This document shows positions 1 to 8,268 of a stretch of DNA of 64,000 bases, one piece after another. Every line of letters begins with the position of its first letter. Position 1 is the stretch's first letter. The notes under the pieces were generated by a model. It had not been told where the DNA came from. It made no database searches and worked only from the letters and a program-made list of their open reading frames with translations. The DNA is from Blautia obeum ATCC 29174 (GTDB lineage Bacteria > Bacillota > Clostridia > Lachnospirales > Lachnospiraceae): contig NZ_CP102265.1 of assembly GCF_025147765.1 (NCBI RefSeq), forward strand, positions 2,357,001-2,421,000. Direction: 5' to 3'. A program made the position numbers and the translations under genes.

Positions 1-65
1 ACCGGTACAGCAGCTCCCGTCAGCATCAATATTGCGGTTAATCCTAATAGCATTTTACCTTTCAT
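1..65 (-). CDS. N-terminus of an exported protein (partial)
   Basis: Only the first 21 codons lie in the window; the gene continues past base 1. The start is the ATG at 65-63, preceded by a strong GGAGGT site. The visible residues have lysines at positions 2 and 4 followed by a hydrophobic stretch rich in Leu, Ile and Ala, the shape of a signal peptide. No lipobox cysteine is reached before the edge. The function cannot be told. Confidence 0.55.
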   Translation of the reverse strand, partial: MKGKMLLGLTAILMLTGAAVP

Positions 66-151
66 CCTGTTACCTCCTTTCACTTCTTGTATGGATTAAT
101 AGTTCTCCTAATACCAGAATATATAAAAAAGGAGGGGGTGTCACTATCAAA

Positions 152-182
152 AAAGCCAGTAAAAACTGGTTTTACTGGCTTT
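152..182 (-). terminator. Rho-independent terminator
   Basis: A perfect 13-bp inverted repeat (AAAGCCAGTAAAA and its complement) with a 5-base loop. Read on the minus strand it is followed by a run of T. It lies about 115 bases downstream of the hydrolase gene ending at 296 and probably ends that transcript. Confidence 0.75.
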
Positions 183-295
183 GACTTAATTAAGCTTCCA
201 CTCAGTTCTCGTATAGAAAAGTTTAATTTTTTCAAATGTAAGACACCGCATTTTAGCTGTTACCTTCCGGCTTTCACATTCATATTTTTAATCAT

Positions 296-1018
296 TTATT
301 TATTTGGAATTATACTTCTGCTTTCTTCCAGTACGGTCTGTTCCCACTTCCGCATAGCCACTGCTTCCCTGTCTGTATGAAGCCAAGGCTGCCCATTTTC
401 CACAAAATTCAGTCGGCAATTATTTTCTTCCGAAAATTTTTTTACAATCTTATACGGGATCATTTCATCCTGAGTTCCATATAAAATATTTGTTTCTTTG
501 CAGATAGACTTCACTGGATGTTCTCGCACCCAGCACAAATACTTACAGGACAAAACCACTCCCGTTTCTGTTTTGATTTCCTGCCTCTCTTTTAACTGCT
601 CTTCTGTCACCTGTGCCTGTAACATCATATTAGAAATCATATCTTCCATATCCAAAACCGGTGATACCAATAAACATATATCAGGTTTTGTATTCTGAAA
701 CGCCTGTATAGAAAAATACGCACCTATACTACATGCATATATCCCAATTACTTTCCAGTTTTCTTTGGCACTTTTCATAATTTTCTGTAACTCTGGTATA
801 ATTTCCCAAGGTACAAATCTTGCCTTATCCTTTCTTTCTCCATGCTCTGGGAGATCTACACTAATAACCTGCCATCCATAATTTGTTGCAATTTCAGCAA
901 ATGATTCTGCTTCTTCTTTTCTTCCACCCTGTCCATGTATATATATCAATACTCTATCTGCCAAATCTCCATATAAAAGGACCGGCACTTTCCAGACATG
1001 AATTTTTGCTATGTTCAT
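296..1018 (-). CDS. alpha/beta hydrolase family protein
   Basis: A 240-residue protein with the alpha/beta-hydrolase layout. An HGQGG oxyanion-type loop follows the first strand near residues 28-32. The nucleophile elbow reads ACSIG near residue 97, with Ala where Gly is usual two places before Ser. The acid is probably in GTQDE near residue 185 and the histidine in PWLHT near 215. No signal peptide is seen, so it is probably a cytoplasmic esterase or lipase-like enzyme. The ATG has a GGGAG site upstream. It stands alone, followed by the hairpin at 152-182. The substrate cannot be predicted. Confidence 0.75.
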   Translation of the reverse strand: MNIAKIHVWKVPVLLYGDLADRVLIYIHGQGGRKEEAESFAEIATNYGWQVISVDLPEHGERKDKARFVPWEIIPELQKIMKSAKENWKVIGIYACSIGAYFSIQAFQNTKPDICLLVSPVLDMEDMISNMMLQAQVTEEQLKERQEIKTETGVVLSCKYLCWVREHPVKSICKETNILYGTQDEMIPYKIVKKFSEENNCRLNFVENGQPWLHTDREAVAMRKWEQTVLEESRSIIPNK

Positions 1019-1070
1019 TGCTTTAAATACTCCCTTAATTTTACAAAATTTCCTATATCCTTGTTATATA

Positions 1071-1169
1071 TTATCCAATTCTAAAATCCCCGACATCATA
1101 ATCTGGTTCCCCAATCATTTCTATCTTTCCAACAGCTTCGTTATAATACATCTTGTAACGCTTTAACAT
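1071..1169 (-). CDS. small hypothetical protein, 32 aa
   Basis: A short frame not recognised as any family. The ATG at 1169 is preceded by a strong GGAGG site about 8 bases upstream, which is the main argument that it is translated. The protein begins MLKRYKMYYNEAVGK and is rich in charged residues. It lies among decayed gene fragments, so it may be the surviving end of a larger gene. Confidence 0.35.
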   Translation of the reverse strand: MLKRYKMYYNEAVGKIEMIGEPDYDVGDFRIG

Positions 1170-1199
1170 CTTTTTTCCTCCCCCTCCCACTCACATTTT

Positions 1200-1314
1200 T
1201 TACTTCACTTCCCGGTTCCACTCCACACCATTCGTATCTGTCCATGTATCTTTTCCATCATAAATATAGACAGTATTAGTGCGATCCATGTAACGACCAT
1301 CCACTAACTTATCT
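1200..1314 (-). pseudogene. C-terminal fragment of an unidentified protein
   Basis: An open frame ends at 1200 and encodes a tail with the segments GRYMDRTNTVYIYDGK and DTWTDTNGVEWNRE. The repeated Tyr, Asp and Trp pattern resembles the tail of a secreted or surface protein. An in-frame stop lies just upstream at about 1315, and there is no ribosome site or good start. I read it as the remnant of a truncated gene. Confidence 0.35.
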
Positions 1315-1478
1315 TAAATCTATTTATTGCTAACGTCATTGCATACACCTTTTTTGTAGCGGTATATGGCTTCATCATTTATAACGTAGGGAAAATCATT
1401 CTCTATCTTATCCGCTATGCGGTATACCACATCCGCCGTGACATCATTAAATACAAATCCAATAAAGATAAACAATAA
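1308..1478 (+). pseudogene. C-terminal fragment of a membrane protein
   Basis: A plus-strand frame of 56 codons opens right after a stop at 1305-1307. It encodes one strongly hydrophobic helix (about residues 1-36, with IANVIAYTFFVAVYGF) followed by a basic tail rich in Arg and Lys. This is a typical membrane-anchor end, better than the opposite-strand frame over the same bases. No start or ribosome site is seen. The parent family is not recognised. Confidence 0.4.
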
Positions 1479-1502
1479 CACGGCAGGCGGCAGGAATTTC
1501 TC

Positions 1503-1731
1503 TGCTACCTGTTTTGTAGAAACAACAATCTCATGAAAACACTTCGCTGGATGATGGACAACATCTATATCCGCACTGATCCAGCTGGCAATATAAAGGC
1601 AGGCAAAGAAAAATCCACAGAAAAAAATCGACGGAGCTGTTGCCACCATCATGGGACTTGACCGTGCGATCCGCTGTGGAAATAATACAGGCGCTTCTGT
1701 CTATGATGACAGAGGAATTTTATTCATATAA
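1503..1731 (+). pseudogene. Remnant of phage terminase large subunit
   Basis: The plus strand encodes the C-terminal end of an HK97-type large terminase, recognisable by LRWMMDNIYIRTDPAGN, then EKSTEKIDGAVATIM and LDRAIRCGN, and the ending SVYDDRGILFI. The frame shifts at a run of seven A at 1621-1627: the first part is in the frame of 1533, the second in the frame of 1627 up to the TAA at 1729-1731. The ATPase and most of the nuclease domain are gone. It is a dead fragment and shows that a phage once occupied this locus. Confidence 0.75.
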
Positions 1732-1734
1732 AAA

Positions 1735-1765
1735 TGGAGCTCTTGTTTTCACACAAAAAGCTCCA
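1735..1765 (-). terminator. Terminator after the toxin-antitoxin operon
   Basis: An inverted repeat of TGGAGCT/AGCTCCA with flanking A/T runs. Read on the minus strand it lies 8 bases after the toxin stop codon and is followed by TTTTT. It may also act on the plus strand. Confidence 0.65.
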
Positions 1766-1772
1766 CTTCTGT

Positions 1773-2102
1773 TTATTTATTTGAATTTATAATTTCTTCG
1801 ATATCTCGACCACCGTAGAATATTCGTGCTACTGTAACTGTCCTCTCTTTATCATCGACAAGATAATACACAATAAAGTTGTCTACCGGAAGCTGATGCA
1901 TTTTCATCGAATGCCAAGGCTCCCAGTCAACTAACGCATAGCGAGCTGGCATGAAATCCAATGAACGAACCTCTTTTCGGATACGGCTCAGCTGAGCAGA
2001 AGCAGTCTCCGGAACAAGGAGTTCATTCGCAATGTACGAATAGATTTCACGTAAGTCATCAAGTGCATCTACAGAATAGCCGACTTTATAGCTATCTGTC
2101 AT
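1773..2102 (-). CDS. RelE/ParE-family toxin
   Basis: A 109-residue protein with the RelE/ParE fold pattern: an N-terminal strand, the helix DALDDLREIYSYIANEL, the central ARYALVDWEPW segment, then IVYYLVDDKERTVTVARIFYGGRD, the family's hallmark C-terminal strands. Family members are either ribosome-dependent mRNA interferases (RelE) or gyrase poisons (ParE); the sequence does not decide which. Its start overlaps the antitoxin stop by 4 bases, so translation is coupled, and a terminator follows. The frame is intact. Confidence 0.85.
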   Translation of the reverse strand: MTDSYKVGYSVDALDDLREIYSYIANELLVPETASAQLSRIRKEVRSLDFMPARYALVDWEPWHSMKMHQLPVDNFIVYYLVDDKERTVTVARIFYGGRDIEEIINSNK

Positions 2103-2404
2103 ATACCAAACTCCTTTGCAAGTGCCGCATCGACTTCATCCGCAGAATATACCTTTCCTGCTTTGATGGAATCTACACCCTTCCGGAGTTCTGCATCAAG
2201 CTGTTCTTTGGTCATTGCACCAACAGCTAATGGCTTAGAAGAAGGAAGTTTCAGTTCAAACGGCATACCCTTCTTCAGTACAATTTGACTATAAAACATC
2301 TGAATTGCACTGGATGGAGAAATGCCAAGCTGAGAAAGAATACTCTCAGCATTATCCTTGAGATTGGTATCTATTCTTGCATAAACAGCAGATGTATTTG
2401 CCAT
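2099..2404 (-). CDS. RelB/DinJ-family antitoxin
   Basis: A 101-residue protein starting with a ribbon-helix-helix DNA-binding domain of the RelB/DinJ type (AVYARIDTNLKDNAESIL, then GISPSSAIQMFYSQIV, residues 5-45). A flexible acidic tail follows that would wrap the toxin. The ATG at 2404 has a GGAGG site. It is the first gene of a two-gene operon with the toxin at 1773-2102. The palindrome at 2439-2456 overlapping its promoter is the likely site for autorepression. Confidence 0.87.
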   Translation of the reverse strand: MANTSAVYARIDTNLKDNAESILSQLGISPSSAIQMFYSQIVLKKGMPFELKLPSSKPLAVGAMTKEQLDAELRKGVDSIKAGKVYSADEVDAALAKEFGI

Positions 2405-2424
2405 AGTATTGCCTCCTTTTTTTT

Positions 2425-2456
2425 ATTATATTCATTTTTGCTTGCGATTGCAAGCA
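2425..2456 (-). promoter_or_regulatory. Promoter and palindromic operator of the TA operon
   Basis: On the minus strand a -10 box TATAAT (2430-2425) lies 17 bases after a -35 box TTGCAA (2453-2448). The -35 sits inside the perfect inverted repeat TGCTTGC-N4-GCAAGCA at 2439-2456. A dyad over the -35 fits binding by the RHH antitoxin, alone or as the toxin complex. Confidence 0.7.
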
Positions 2457-2572
2457 TTTGCATAGATTATTTTATGACGAAACTTTGAATTTAATACGCC
2501 GCTGAATTGGAATCCGAGCTTCCAGTTCAGCCAAAAAGCAAGTATACTATGTTCGTAAAGGAGATAACGGTT

Positions 2573-2683
2573 ATGAACTTCGAAAATTGTTTTCCACTAT
2601 GGAACGACTTAAATACAGCACAGAAAAAAATAATTTCAGACAATTTAATCACACAGGTCTTCTTTCACAATATATTCCCTTAA
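2573..2683 (+). pseudogene. Truncated N-terminus of a Crp/Fnr-type regulator
   Basis: The frame starts at an ATG with a good GGAG site (AAAGGAGATAACGGTT). Its first ~29 residues (MNFENCFPLWNDLNTAQKKI) resemble the N-terminal end of clostridial Crp/Fnr regulators (FPxWxxLTxxQ pattern). It then runs into the end of the ddmE-like gene and stops after 36 codons; the cyclic-nucleotide and HTH domains are missing. I infer that the island carrying the ddmDE-like operon interrupted or replaced this gene. The family match is from memory of the pattern, so confidence is limited. Confidence 0.45.
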
Positions 2684-4684
2684 ATACTTAAACGGAAACG
2701 GAACAACCGTTAACATTCCATACCTTACAAACTCTACTCCCATAAGTGGCAACACTTTCTTAAAAATTAACTTGCTGCCTTCTACCGCCTGTATCTCACG
2801 CACTACGCTGGCTCTCTCAATTGTGTATTTCATTCCATTACCAATTTCACCAACTGAATATTTTGCATGCGTATCATCATAATCAAAATAATTAATGTCT
2901 ATATTTCCGGAAAGATACTCGCGTCTCTCTTCTTCTCCACGCAGGTAGGCATATAGCATAATACCGGTATTCTCAAAAACATAGCGCACAACTTCTTTCT
3001 TTGTTGTAATTCCTTTGAATAATCCCATTACATTGGCTTTCGTGTATTCTGCATTCACGTCGATATGCGGGATAACTATATCCAATTCTGCGTGTACTTT
3101 TATTTTATCTGTTGTATCCATTACTAGACGAAGCCAAGTTACTACGTCTTTTCCTGGAAATCTACCTTCACTAGCTACATTCTTAAGCACATCACCCATC
3201 GCAGTATAATCAGGCATAGAATACATATTGGTATCCTTTATAAGATTAATATTACCCTCTGCATCTTTTACTAAACCTATAACACCTCTATAATCATTTT
3301 TATTCTCTTCATTCAAACCGAAATAATCCATGTATTTATCATACTCTGTCATGGTAAAAAGATTTCGTTTCAATGCTTCAATTTTAAATGAACCGTCCGG
3401 ATGAATAGTCATGAAGTAATATGTACCGTCTACAACCACACCAAATAACCAGTCTGCTTTATATCCGTATTGACTCCAATCCACCAATGTAATTTTACCC
3501 GTAGCAATGTCCTTCTTAATTACAAGCTCTTTCAGAATATTATAAACTGCCGCTGATGATTGGTGTTTAAAATTCTCTACTGTAATATGCTGAACAACAT
3601 AATCCTCCATGCTTTCTTGATGCGGATCCACTTCCGAATCTGAATAGAAGGATTTATCATGTATATATCGTACGTTAAGCTTCTTCTTTGATAATCTTTT
3701 ACCAACGCTACATTTTGCCTCTGGAATAATTTTATTAATACCATCCGCTACATCCTGCAAATAATCTTCAGAAGTTTCAGAGTGTACAACATCCACTATA
3801 TTAATTCCAGAATTCAAAACTTCCTTTTTAACAATATCCTTATATAACTCCAATGACGCACGCTTATATTCCAAAACTTCGTCAATACTATATTGTTTAA
3901 ATTTAACACGAATATACTTACCAAATTCATCATGTAAGGCATTCAAAATATCATATAAAACACCCATCTTGGTACATGAAAACGTTTCATAATCCGTAAA
4001 GTCAAAGAATGTAATGCTACCCCTTTCACCATCTACGGGTTTAATAATAAAGTTTTCTCTACGGTCTTTATTTTCATTAGATACTCGTTTTAAAGTATTA
4101 TTGTTATAACTAAACTCATATTGCGGAAAATCCTGTAACTTTCTTTTTTCAAATTTCATTTGCTTTTTAAGTGCCAGTGATGTCAACCTATGTGCTACCA
4201 ATTTTACACACATATCATCTCCGATTTTCACCTCAAGGCACTGCATACCCCAAATAAAATTCTCCTTATCCTTATTCAGCCATGAAGGTCGAAAACATAA
4301 TAATTTCCCAGACAGATTATTAAAGGATATCATTTCATCAACCGGACTCGTTAACGCATTCAAAAATAATTGTGTCAACAAATACTCCGGTATACTGCTA
4401 CTTGTCATAGATTTTATAGACAAGCTATCTCCATCCTCTTTTGCATTCAACAAACGTACAAACTCAGCTCTGGAAATAGCGTTTTTAGGAAGCATAGCCC
4501 AAAAACTCTTTCCACTTTCAAATTGCAGAGCTGATATCTTTATATCATCAATATCCAGAAAAGTAGCTCCACCTTTTATATATTTATCCGATGTTGTAAC
4601 ATAATAAAAATCATAATCTTTGTCAATGTTGGAATATTCAAACGAAGCCAGGAGTTCATTCGAATAAAGTTTCTTTATACTCAT
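2645..4684 (-). CDS. ddmE: DdmE-like prokaryotic Argonaute homologue
   Basis: A 679-residue protein, second gene of an operon; its ATG overlaps the upstream helicase-nuclease stop by 4 bases. Size, gene order and partner match DdmE, the Argonaute-like subunit of the DdmDE plasmid-defence system of Vibrio cholerae. There DdmE binds a nucleic-acid guide, recognises plasmid DNA and recruits DdmD. Visible features: an N-terminal region of short strands (1-200), a central segment with SITFFDFTDYETFSCTKMG near 220-240, a PIWI-like part from about 370 (YVVQHITVENF), and a C-terminal end FVRYGMLTVVPFPFKYLREY resembling Argonaute tails. I could not assign a DEDX catalytic tetrad, in keeping with the inactive DdmE. 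No similarity search was possible; the assignment rests strongly on context. The last few codons overlap the Crp-like remnant. Confidence 0.68.
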   Translation of the reverse strand: MSIKKLYSNELLASFEYSNIDKDYDFYYVTTSDKYIKGGATFLDIDDIKISALQFESGKSFWAMLPKNAISRAEFVRLLNAKEDGDSLSIKSMTSSSIPEYLLTQLFLNALTSPVDEMISFNNLSGKLLCFRPSWLNKDKENFIWGMQCLEVKIGDDMCVKLVAHRLTSLALKKQMKFEKRKLQDFPQYEFSYNNNTLKRVSNENKDRRENFIIKPVDGERGSITFFDFTDYETFSCTKMGVLYDILNALHDEFGKYIRVKFKQYSIDEVLEYKRASLELYKDIVKKEVLNSGINIVDVVHSETSEDYLQDVADGINKIIPEAKCSVGKRLSKKKLNVRYIHDKSFYSDSEVDPHQESMEDYVVQHITVENFKHQSSAAVYNILKELVIKKDIATGKITLVDWSQYGYKADWLFGVVVDGTYYFMTIHPDGSFKIEALKRNLFTMTEYDKYMDYFGLNEENKNDYRGVIGLVKDAEGNINLIKDTNMYSMPDYTAMGDVLKNVASEGRFPGKDVVTWLRLVMDTTDKIKVHAELDIVIPHIDVNAEYTKANVMGLFKGITTKKEVVRYVFENTGIMLYAYLRGEEERREYLSGNIDINYFDYDDTHAKYSVGEIGNGMKYTIERASVVREIQAVEGSKLIFKKVLPLMGVEFVRYGMLTVVPFPFKYLREYIVKEDLCD

Positions 4685-7600
4685 TGCAAATATCCCTCCC
4701 GATTTATTTTAGCTATAATTTCAGTTCCTATTTCTTTTCTATCCAACCGATATAAATATGGTATCTCAATAATTCTACCACTATCACTAGACGTAATTTG
4801 CATATTGTGATCAAGCATAATATTGATTATTACCGTTCTCTTTCCTCCACACTTATCTAGCTTTTCCAGGACGCTTTTCTTTTCTTCTTCCGCAGATATT
4901 AGCATGGTTTCTTTCCATAACTTGAAATCAACATACACGCCATTACCTAGGGTATAATCAAACAATTCAAAAAACTCCGGCGGCATTTCCTGCAACGTTA
5001 CTCCTGCATATTGTTCTAAAATATATTTACCAACAACTTCGCCTAAGGCACCTTTATAAATATTATTAAACATAGGTGGCGTCAATATAAACTCATTAGG
5101 AACAAAGCTCGTTGCATATCCATGCTTTTCAAACAATGCTTTCACTCCTGGGATTTGCATAATCTCTTTCAAATGCACCTCATCCTCTGACATCTTTTGT
5201 GGAAGACTACCGTCAAACTTGATATTTATATTTTTATTATAGTCTCCTTCTTGCTCATAAGAATAAGCTGTAATTTCTCCCGGCGCACACATATATACAA
5301 GCTGATATTGCGAATTCTGTTCTACGTTTTTTCTGCTTAGTGTAGGCCTCATAAGACATAGCTCACGCAATGCTTTCCAATAGTCTATGCTATCATCAGT
5401 CCAATTGCGTTTCAGCTCATTTATAATCTGCATTGCCTTCAGTGCTAATGTTCCGGCACGATTTTCCATTACGGCAATATCCAAATTTTCATTTGCCTGA
5501 CCATTATAATATATTTTACCCACTTTAACTAATTCCGCAAATTCAGGATTCAACATTCGTTGTTCCACAATAGACAAATCGTAATCTGTTAGAATGGTAT
5601 TATCCACATAAATATATATATCCGGATTCTTGAGACCGGTTCTACATATTCTTCCTACCGCCTGTATTAATGTTCGAAGCGCATAATTATTTACGGAATC
5701 TGTTTTATATGGTTCTCCCTTTTTTCCTGAAAAAGTATAGCCACCGCTGAAACATATAAAAGCATCTTTGATTACCGCAATACCATCTTTACGAGAAACT
5801 TCTCCTCTTTCCATCAAGAATTCCATCTGATATACAAAACGAATTAAATTCTCAGCTTCAATCCCCTTTTTGCTATCCACATTCACCAGAAGATTTGTTG
5901 GCTTCTCAAGATATATGCAGTCAAAGTCTTTTTCCATATCTCCTCTATCGTAATCATTAACTGCCACGATAGTAGCATTCCCCGGTGCTTTATATTGCAA
6001 ATTTTGTCCCGCACCAACTGTATTATAGGAAGATATGACAAAGAGTTTTTCTCCCTTTGACAATCTCTGTATAAACTCCGCACGCTTAGCATCATAATCT
6101 TCACTATTTATACTATATAACAGGTCTTTACCTTTTAATCCCTTGATACCATAAAGCTTAATAATAGCGTCTGCAAATTCCTCTAATAATTTAATATCAA
6201 AAAGCCCCTTATTCTCCTGTGGCAATTTATTATTAAGACACAAGAAGGATTTAACCGAATCATTTAAGACAAATGCCTTCATTACCTTTACAACACGAAT
6301 AAAGTTATTCTTTGCATATTCAACGCGCTCAAATGATATTGATAATTTTTCCGCATACTTCTTTATAAGTGCTTCGTTTCCGTTAAATATCTCTGCTAAT
6401 TCAGCTGTATCATCCGTACTATAACAAACCGGTTCCACATGAATATTCACTTTATCATAATTGGCTACAAACGTCCGGAAAGACTCCTGCAATCTACACT
6501 TATCTACTTCTGGCATCACATAAAATTTGTCCTGCAACATCCTTTGAAGATATTCCAAATCATAATTACCAATAACCGTATCAAGTGTTGCTGTAGCTGA
6601 AATGCCTATAATCTGGGCCTTTTCAGATAAGTGAAGCAAAATACGCTCTGGTGAATCCTGAAAATCAAATAACTGAATCTCCGAACGCATACTATGATTA
6701 GGATCATCTATAAAATCATAATAGCGAAATCCTCTATCATAGACAGAGCGGTCAAAATACTTTAACGACATTTTTCCATTGCTGTCTTTTTTATCTTTCT
6801 TCGACTTTACCTGGCCTCCCATTACGATAGGCTTCAAATACCTTATCTGTTCTCTTGATAAATGAAACTCTGTCAGCACTGACTCAATTGCATTTTCAAA
6901 CGTATAATCATCGTCACCCGGCCTTTTATCCTCATCCTTATGATGCTTATAATTAAACGAAAGATTTCTAGCTCCGTTCTGAAAATAAGTCAAGCAGCCT
7001 TTAACACTGGCAAGCAAACTTAATCCGCCACCATCTTTCTCTGTTGGTCTTCTTTTTGTAAAACGCAACCAGTTCTGTTTTGCCTTCATATCGGTATCTA
7101 TATCAATAAAAGCATTTTCTCCCTCAAATACCGAATGAAACTGTAAGTCATTGAAAATAAAATTACGACTTCTATCGCCCTTACCATCTTCTTCTGTTTT
7201 GAAGCTATATTGCATCGCAAAACGGTCATATGTTTCATCAAACACACCACCAAATCTTTCTATAATTTCCATAGGATTTTTCGCGTTTTTGTGTTCATCA
7301 AGATATGTTTGTTGTAACTTCGATGCAGTAGTAAGCTCTGCCGGAAAATCTCTAGTCTTCAAAGATGCATATACACGATGAAACAGACCTAAATAATCAA
7401 TATGATTTTCTAAGCCTCTTGTTATAATCTGATTAAGTAACCTGTCTCTTGTTGCATCAAACTCATCTATAAAAATAATTGCATTTTTTGTAATATTATT
7501 ATTGTAAAAGCTATATGTAGGCTCAATAATCGTAGTATTCCCCAAGAAAAACTTGTCCATAGACATAAAAAATATCCGTTTTTCTCTCGTATATACTGCT

Positions 7601-8268
7601 GGATACAATTCTCCTATCCAATGATAATCAGGATTATTAGCAATATTCTTTAACTTTTCCTTTGGTGTCCTGAACTGCTTCAGCTCGCTTTCTATCACCT
7701 TACGAAAGGCACCTTCCTGCTGCTTGCGAATTGCATCCTCTGCGCTCTTGCATAAAACATTTATAATGTCCTTACTGGTTCCTTTTAATTCACGCTTTTT
7801 ATCTCTGTATTCGTTTAATAATTTTACAGAGCCATGTAAATCTTTAAATTCTTGCTTCATGGTAATTGTCGGCGGTATTTTTCTTGCACGATATAGCGCG
7901 TCCAATTTTTGCACAACCATATCTGCATTCGCTTCTATTCGCAAACAATATTTATCATAATCATCTGCTTTACCACGCCTTGCAAAATGTTCACGCAACT
8001 CTTTATCGGGCAAATTTTTCTTAAGGGTTGTAACAAAGAAAATCTTCTTATCCTTGAATTCAGGCGCATCATAATTGTCGACCATAAAATCCAGTACACT
8101 ATATGTTTTCCCAAAGCCGGTCGGCATATCTAGCAAGAACAATCCGGTATCCATTGACTTGCAAAAATTCACAATCGCCTGTTTCATAGCATCCTCCAAG
8201 TTTTTATTGTGCGTTTCTCCTTTAAATTGTCTATCATCCAAACTCAAATCAATGAATTCGAAATTCAT
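4681..8268 (-). CDS. ddmD: DdmD-like SF2 helicase-nuclease
   Basis: A 1195-residue protein. The N-terminal SF2 motor has Walker A DMPTGFGKT (Lys 54), a DEFD-type Walker B box near residue 268, motif III GISATAT near 555, a GAGQNLQ motif, and motif VI QAVGRICRTG near 867. The C-terminal PD-(D/E)xK nuclease shows Glu 1077 (GALGEVVG), Asp 1104 and the VDFK pair Asp 1114/Lys 1116. Length, domain order and the overlapping Argonaute-like gene match DdmD, which DdmE loads onto plasmid DNA to unwind and degrade it. The start is the ATG at 8268, embedded in the last codons of the upstream fragment, so translation is probably coupled; only a weak AAGG site is seen. Both active sites look intact. Confidence 0.78.
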   Translation of the reverse strand: MNFEFIDLSLDDRQFKGETHNKNLEDAMKQAIVNFCKSMDTGLFLLDMPTGFGKTYSVLDFMVDNYDAPEFKDKKIFFVTTLKKNLPDKELREHFARRGKADDYDKYCLRIEANADMVVQKLDALYRARKIPPTITMKQEFKDLHGSVKLLNEYRDKKRELKGTSKDIINVLCKSAEDAIRKQQEGAFRKVIESELKQFRTPKEKLKNIANNPDYHWIGELYPAVYTREKRIFFMSMDKFFLGNTTIIEPTYSFYNNNITKNAIIFIDEFDATRDRLLNQIITRGLENHIDYLGLFHRVYASLKTRDFPAELTTASKLQQTYLDEHKNAKNPMEIIERFGGVFDETYDRFAMQYSFKTEEDGKGDRSRNFIFNDLQFHSVFEGENAFIDIDTDMKAKQNWLRFTKRRPTEKDGGGLSLLASVKGCLTYFQNGARNLSFNYKHHKDEDKRPGDDDYTFENAIESVLTEFHLSREQIRYLKPIVMGGQVKSKKDKKDSNGKMSLKYFDRSVYDRGFRYYDFIDDPNHSMRSEIQLFDFQDSPERILLHLSEKAQIIGISATATLDTVIGNYDLEYLQRMLQDKFYVMPEVDKCRLQESFRTFVANYDKVNIHVEPVCYSTDDTAELAEIFNGNEALIKKYAEKLSISFERVEYAKNNFIRVVKVMKAFVLNDSVKSFLCLNNKLPQENKGLFDIKLLEEFADAIIKLYGIKGLKGKDLLYSINSEDYDAKRAEFIQRLSKGEKLFVISSYNTVGAGQNLQYKAPGNATIVAVNDYDRGDMEKDFDCIYLEKPTNLLVNVDSKKGIEAENLIRFVYQMEFLMERGEVSRKDGIAVIKDAFICFSGGYTFSGKKGEPYKTDSVNNYALRTLIQAVGRICRTGLKNPDIYIYVDNTILTDYDLSIVEQRMLNPEFAELVKVGKIYYNGQANENLDIAVMENRAGTLALKAMQIINELKRNWTDDSIDYWKALRELCLMRPTLSRKNVEQNSQYQLVYMCAPGEITAYSYEQEGDYNKNINIKFDGSLPQKMSEDEVHLKEIMQIPGVKALFEKHGYATSFVPNEFILTPPMFNNIYKGALGEVVGKYILEQYAGVTLQEMPPEFFELFDYTLGNGVYVDFKLWKETMLISAEEEKKSVLEKLDKCGGKRTVIINIMLDHNMQITSSDSGRIIEIPYLYRLDRKEIGTEIIAKINREGYLQ

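Noticed and set aside
1320..1652. Minus-strand ORF of 110 codons
   Set aside because: No ribosome site and no family; the opposite strand carries recognisable terminase and membrane-protein remnants over the same bases.
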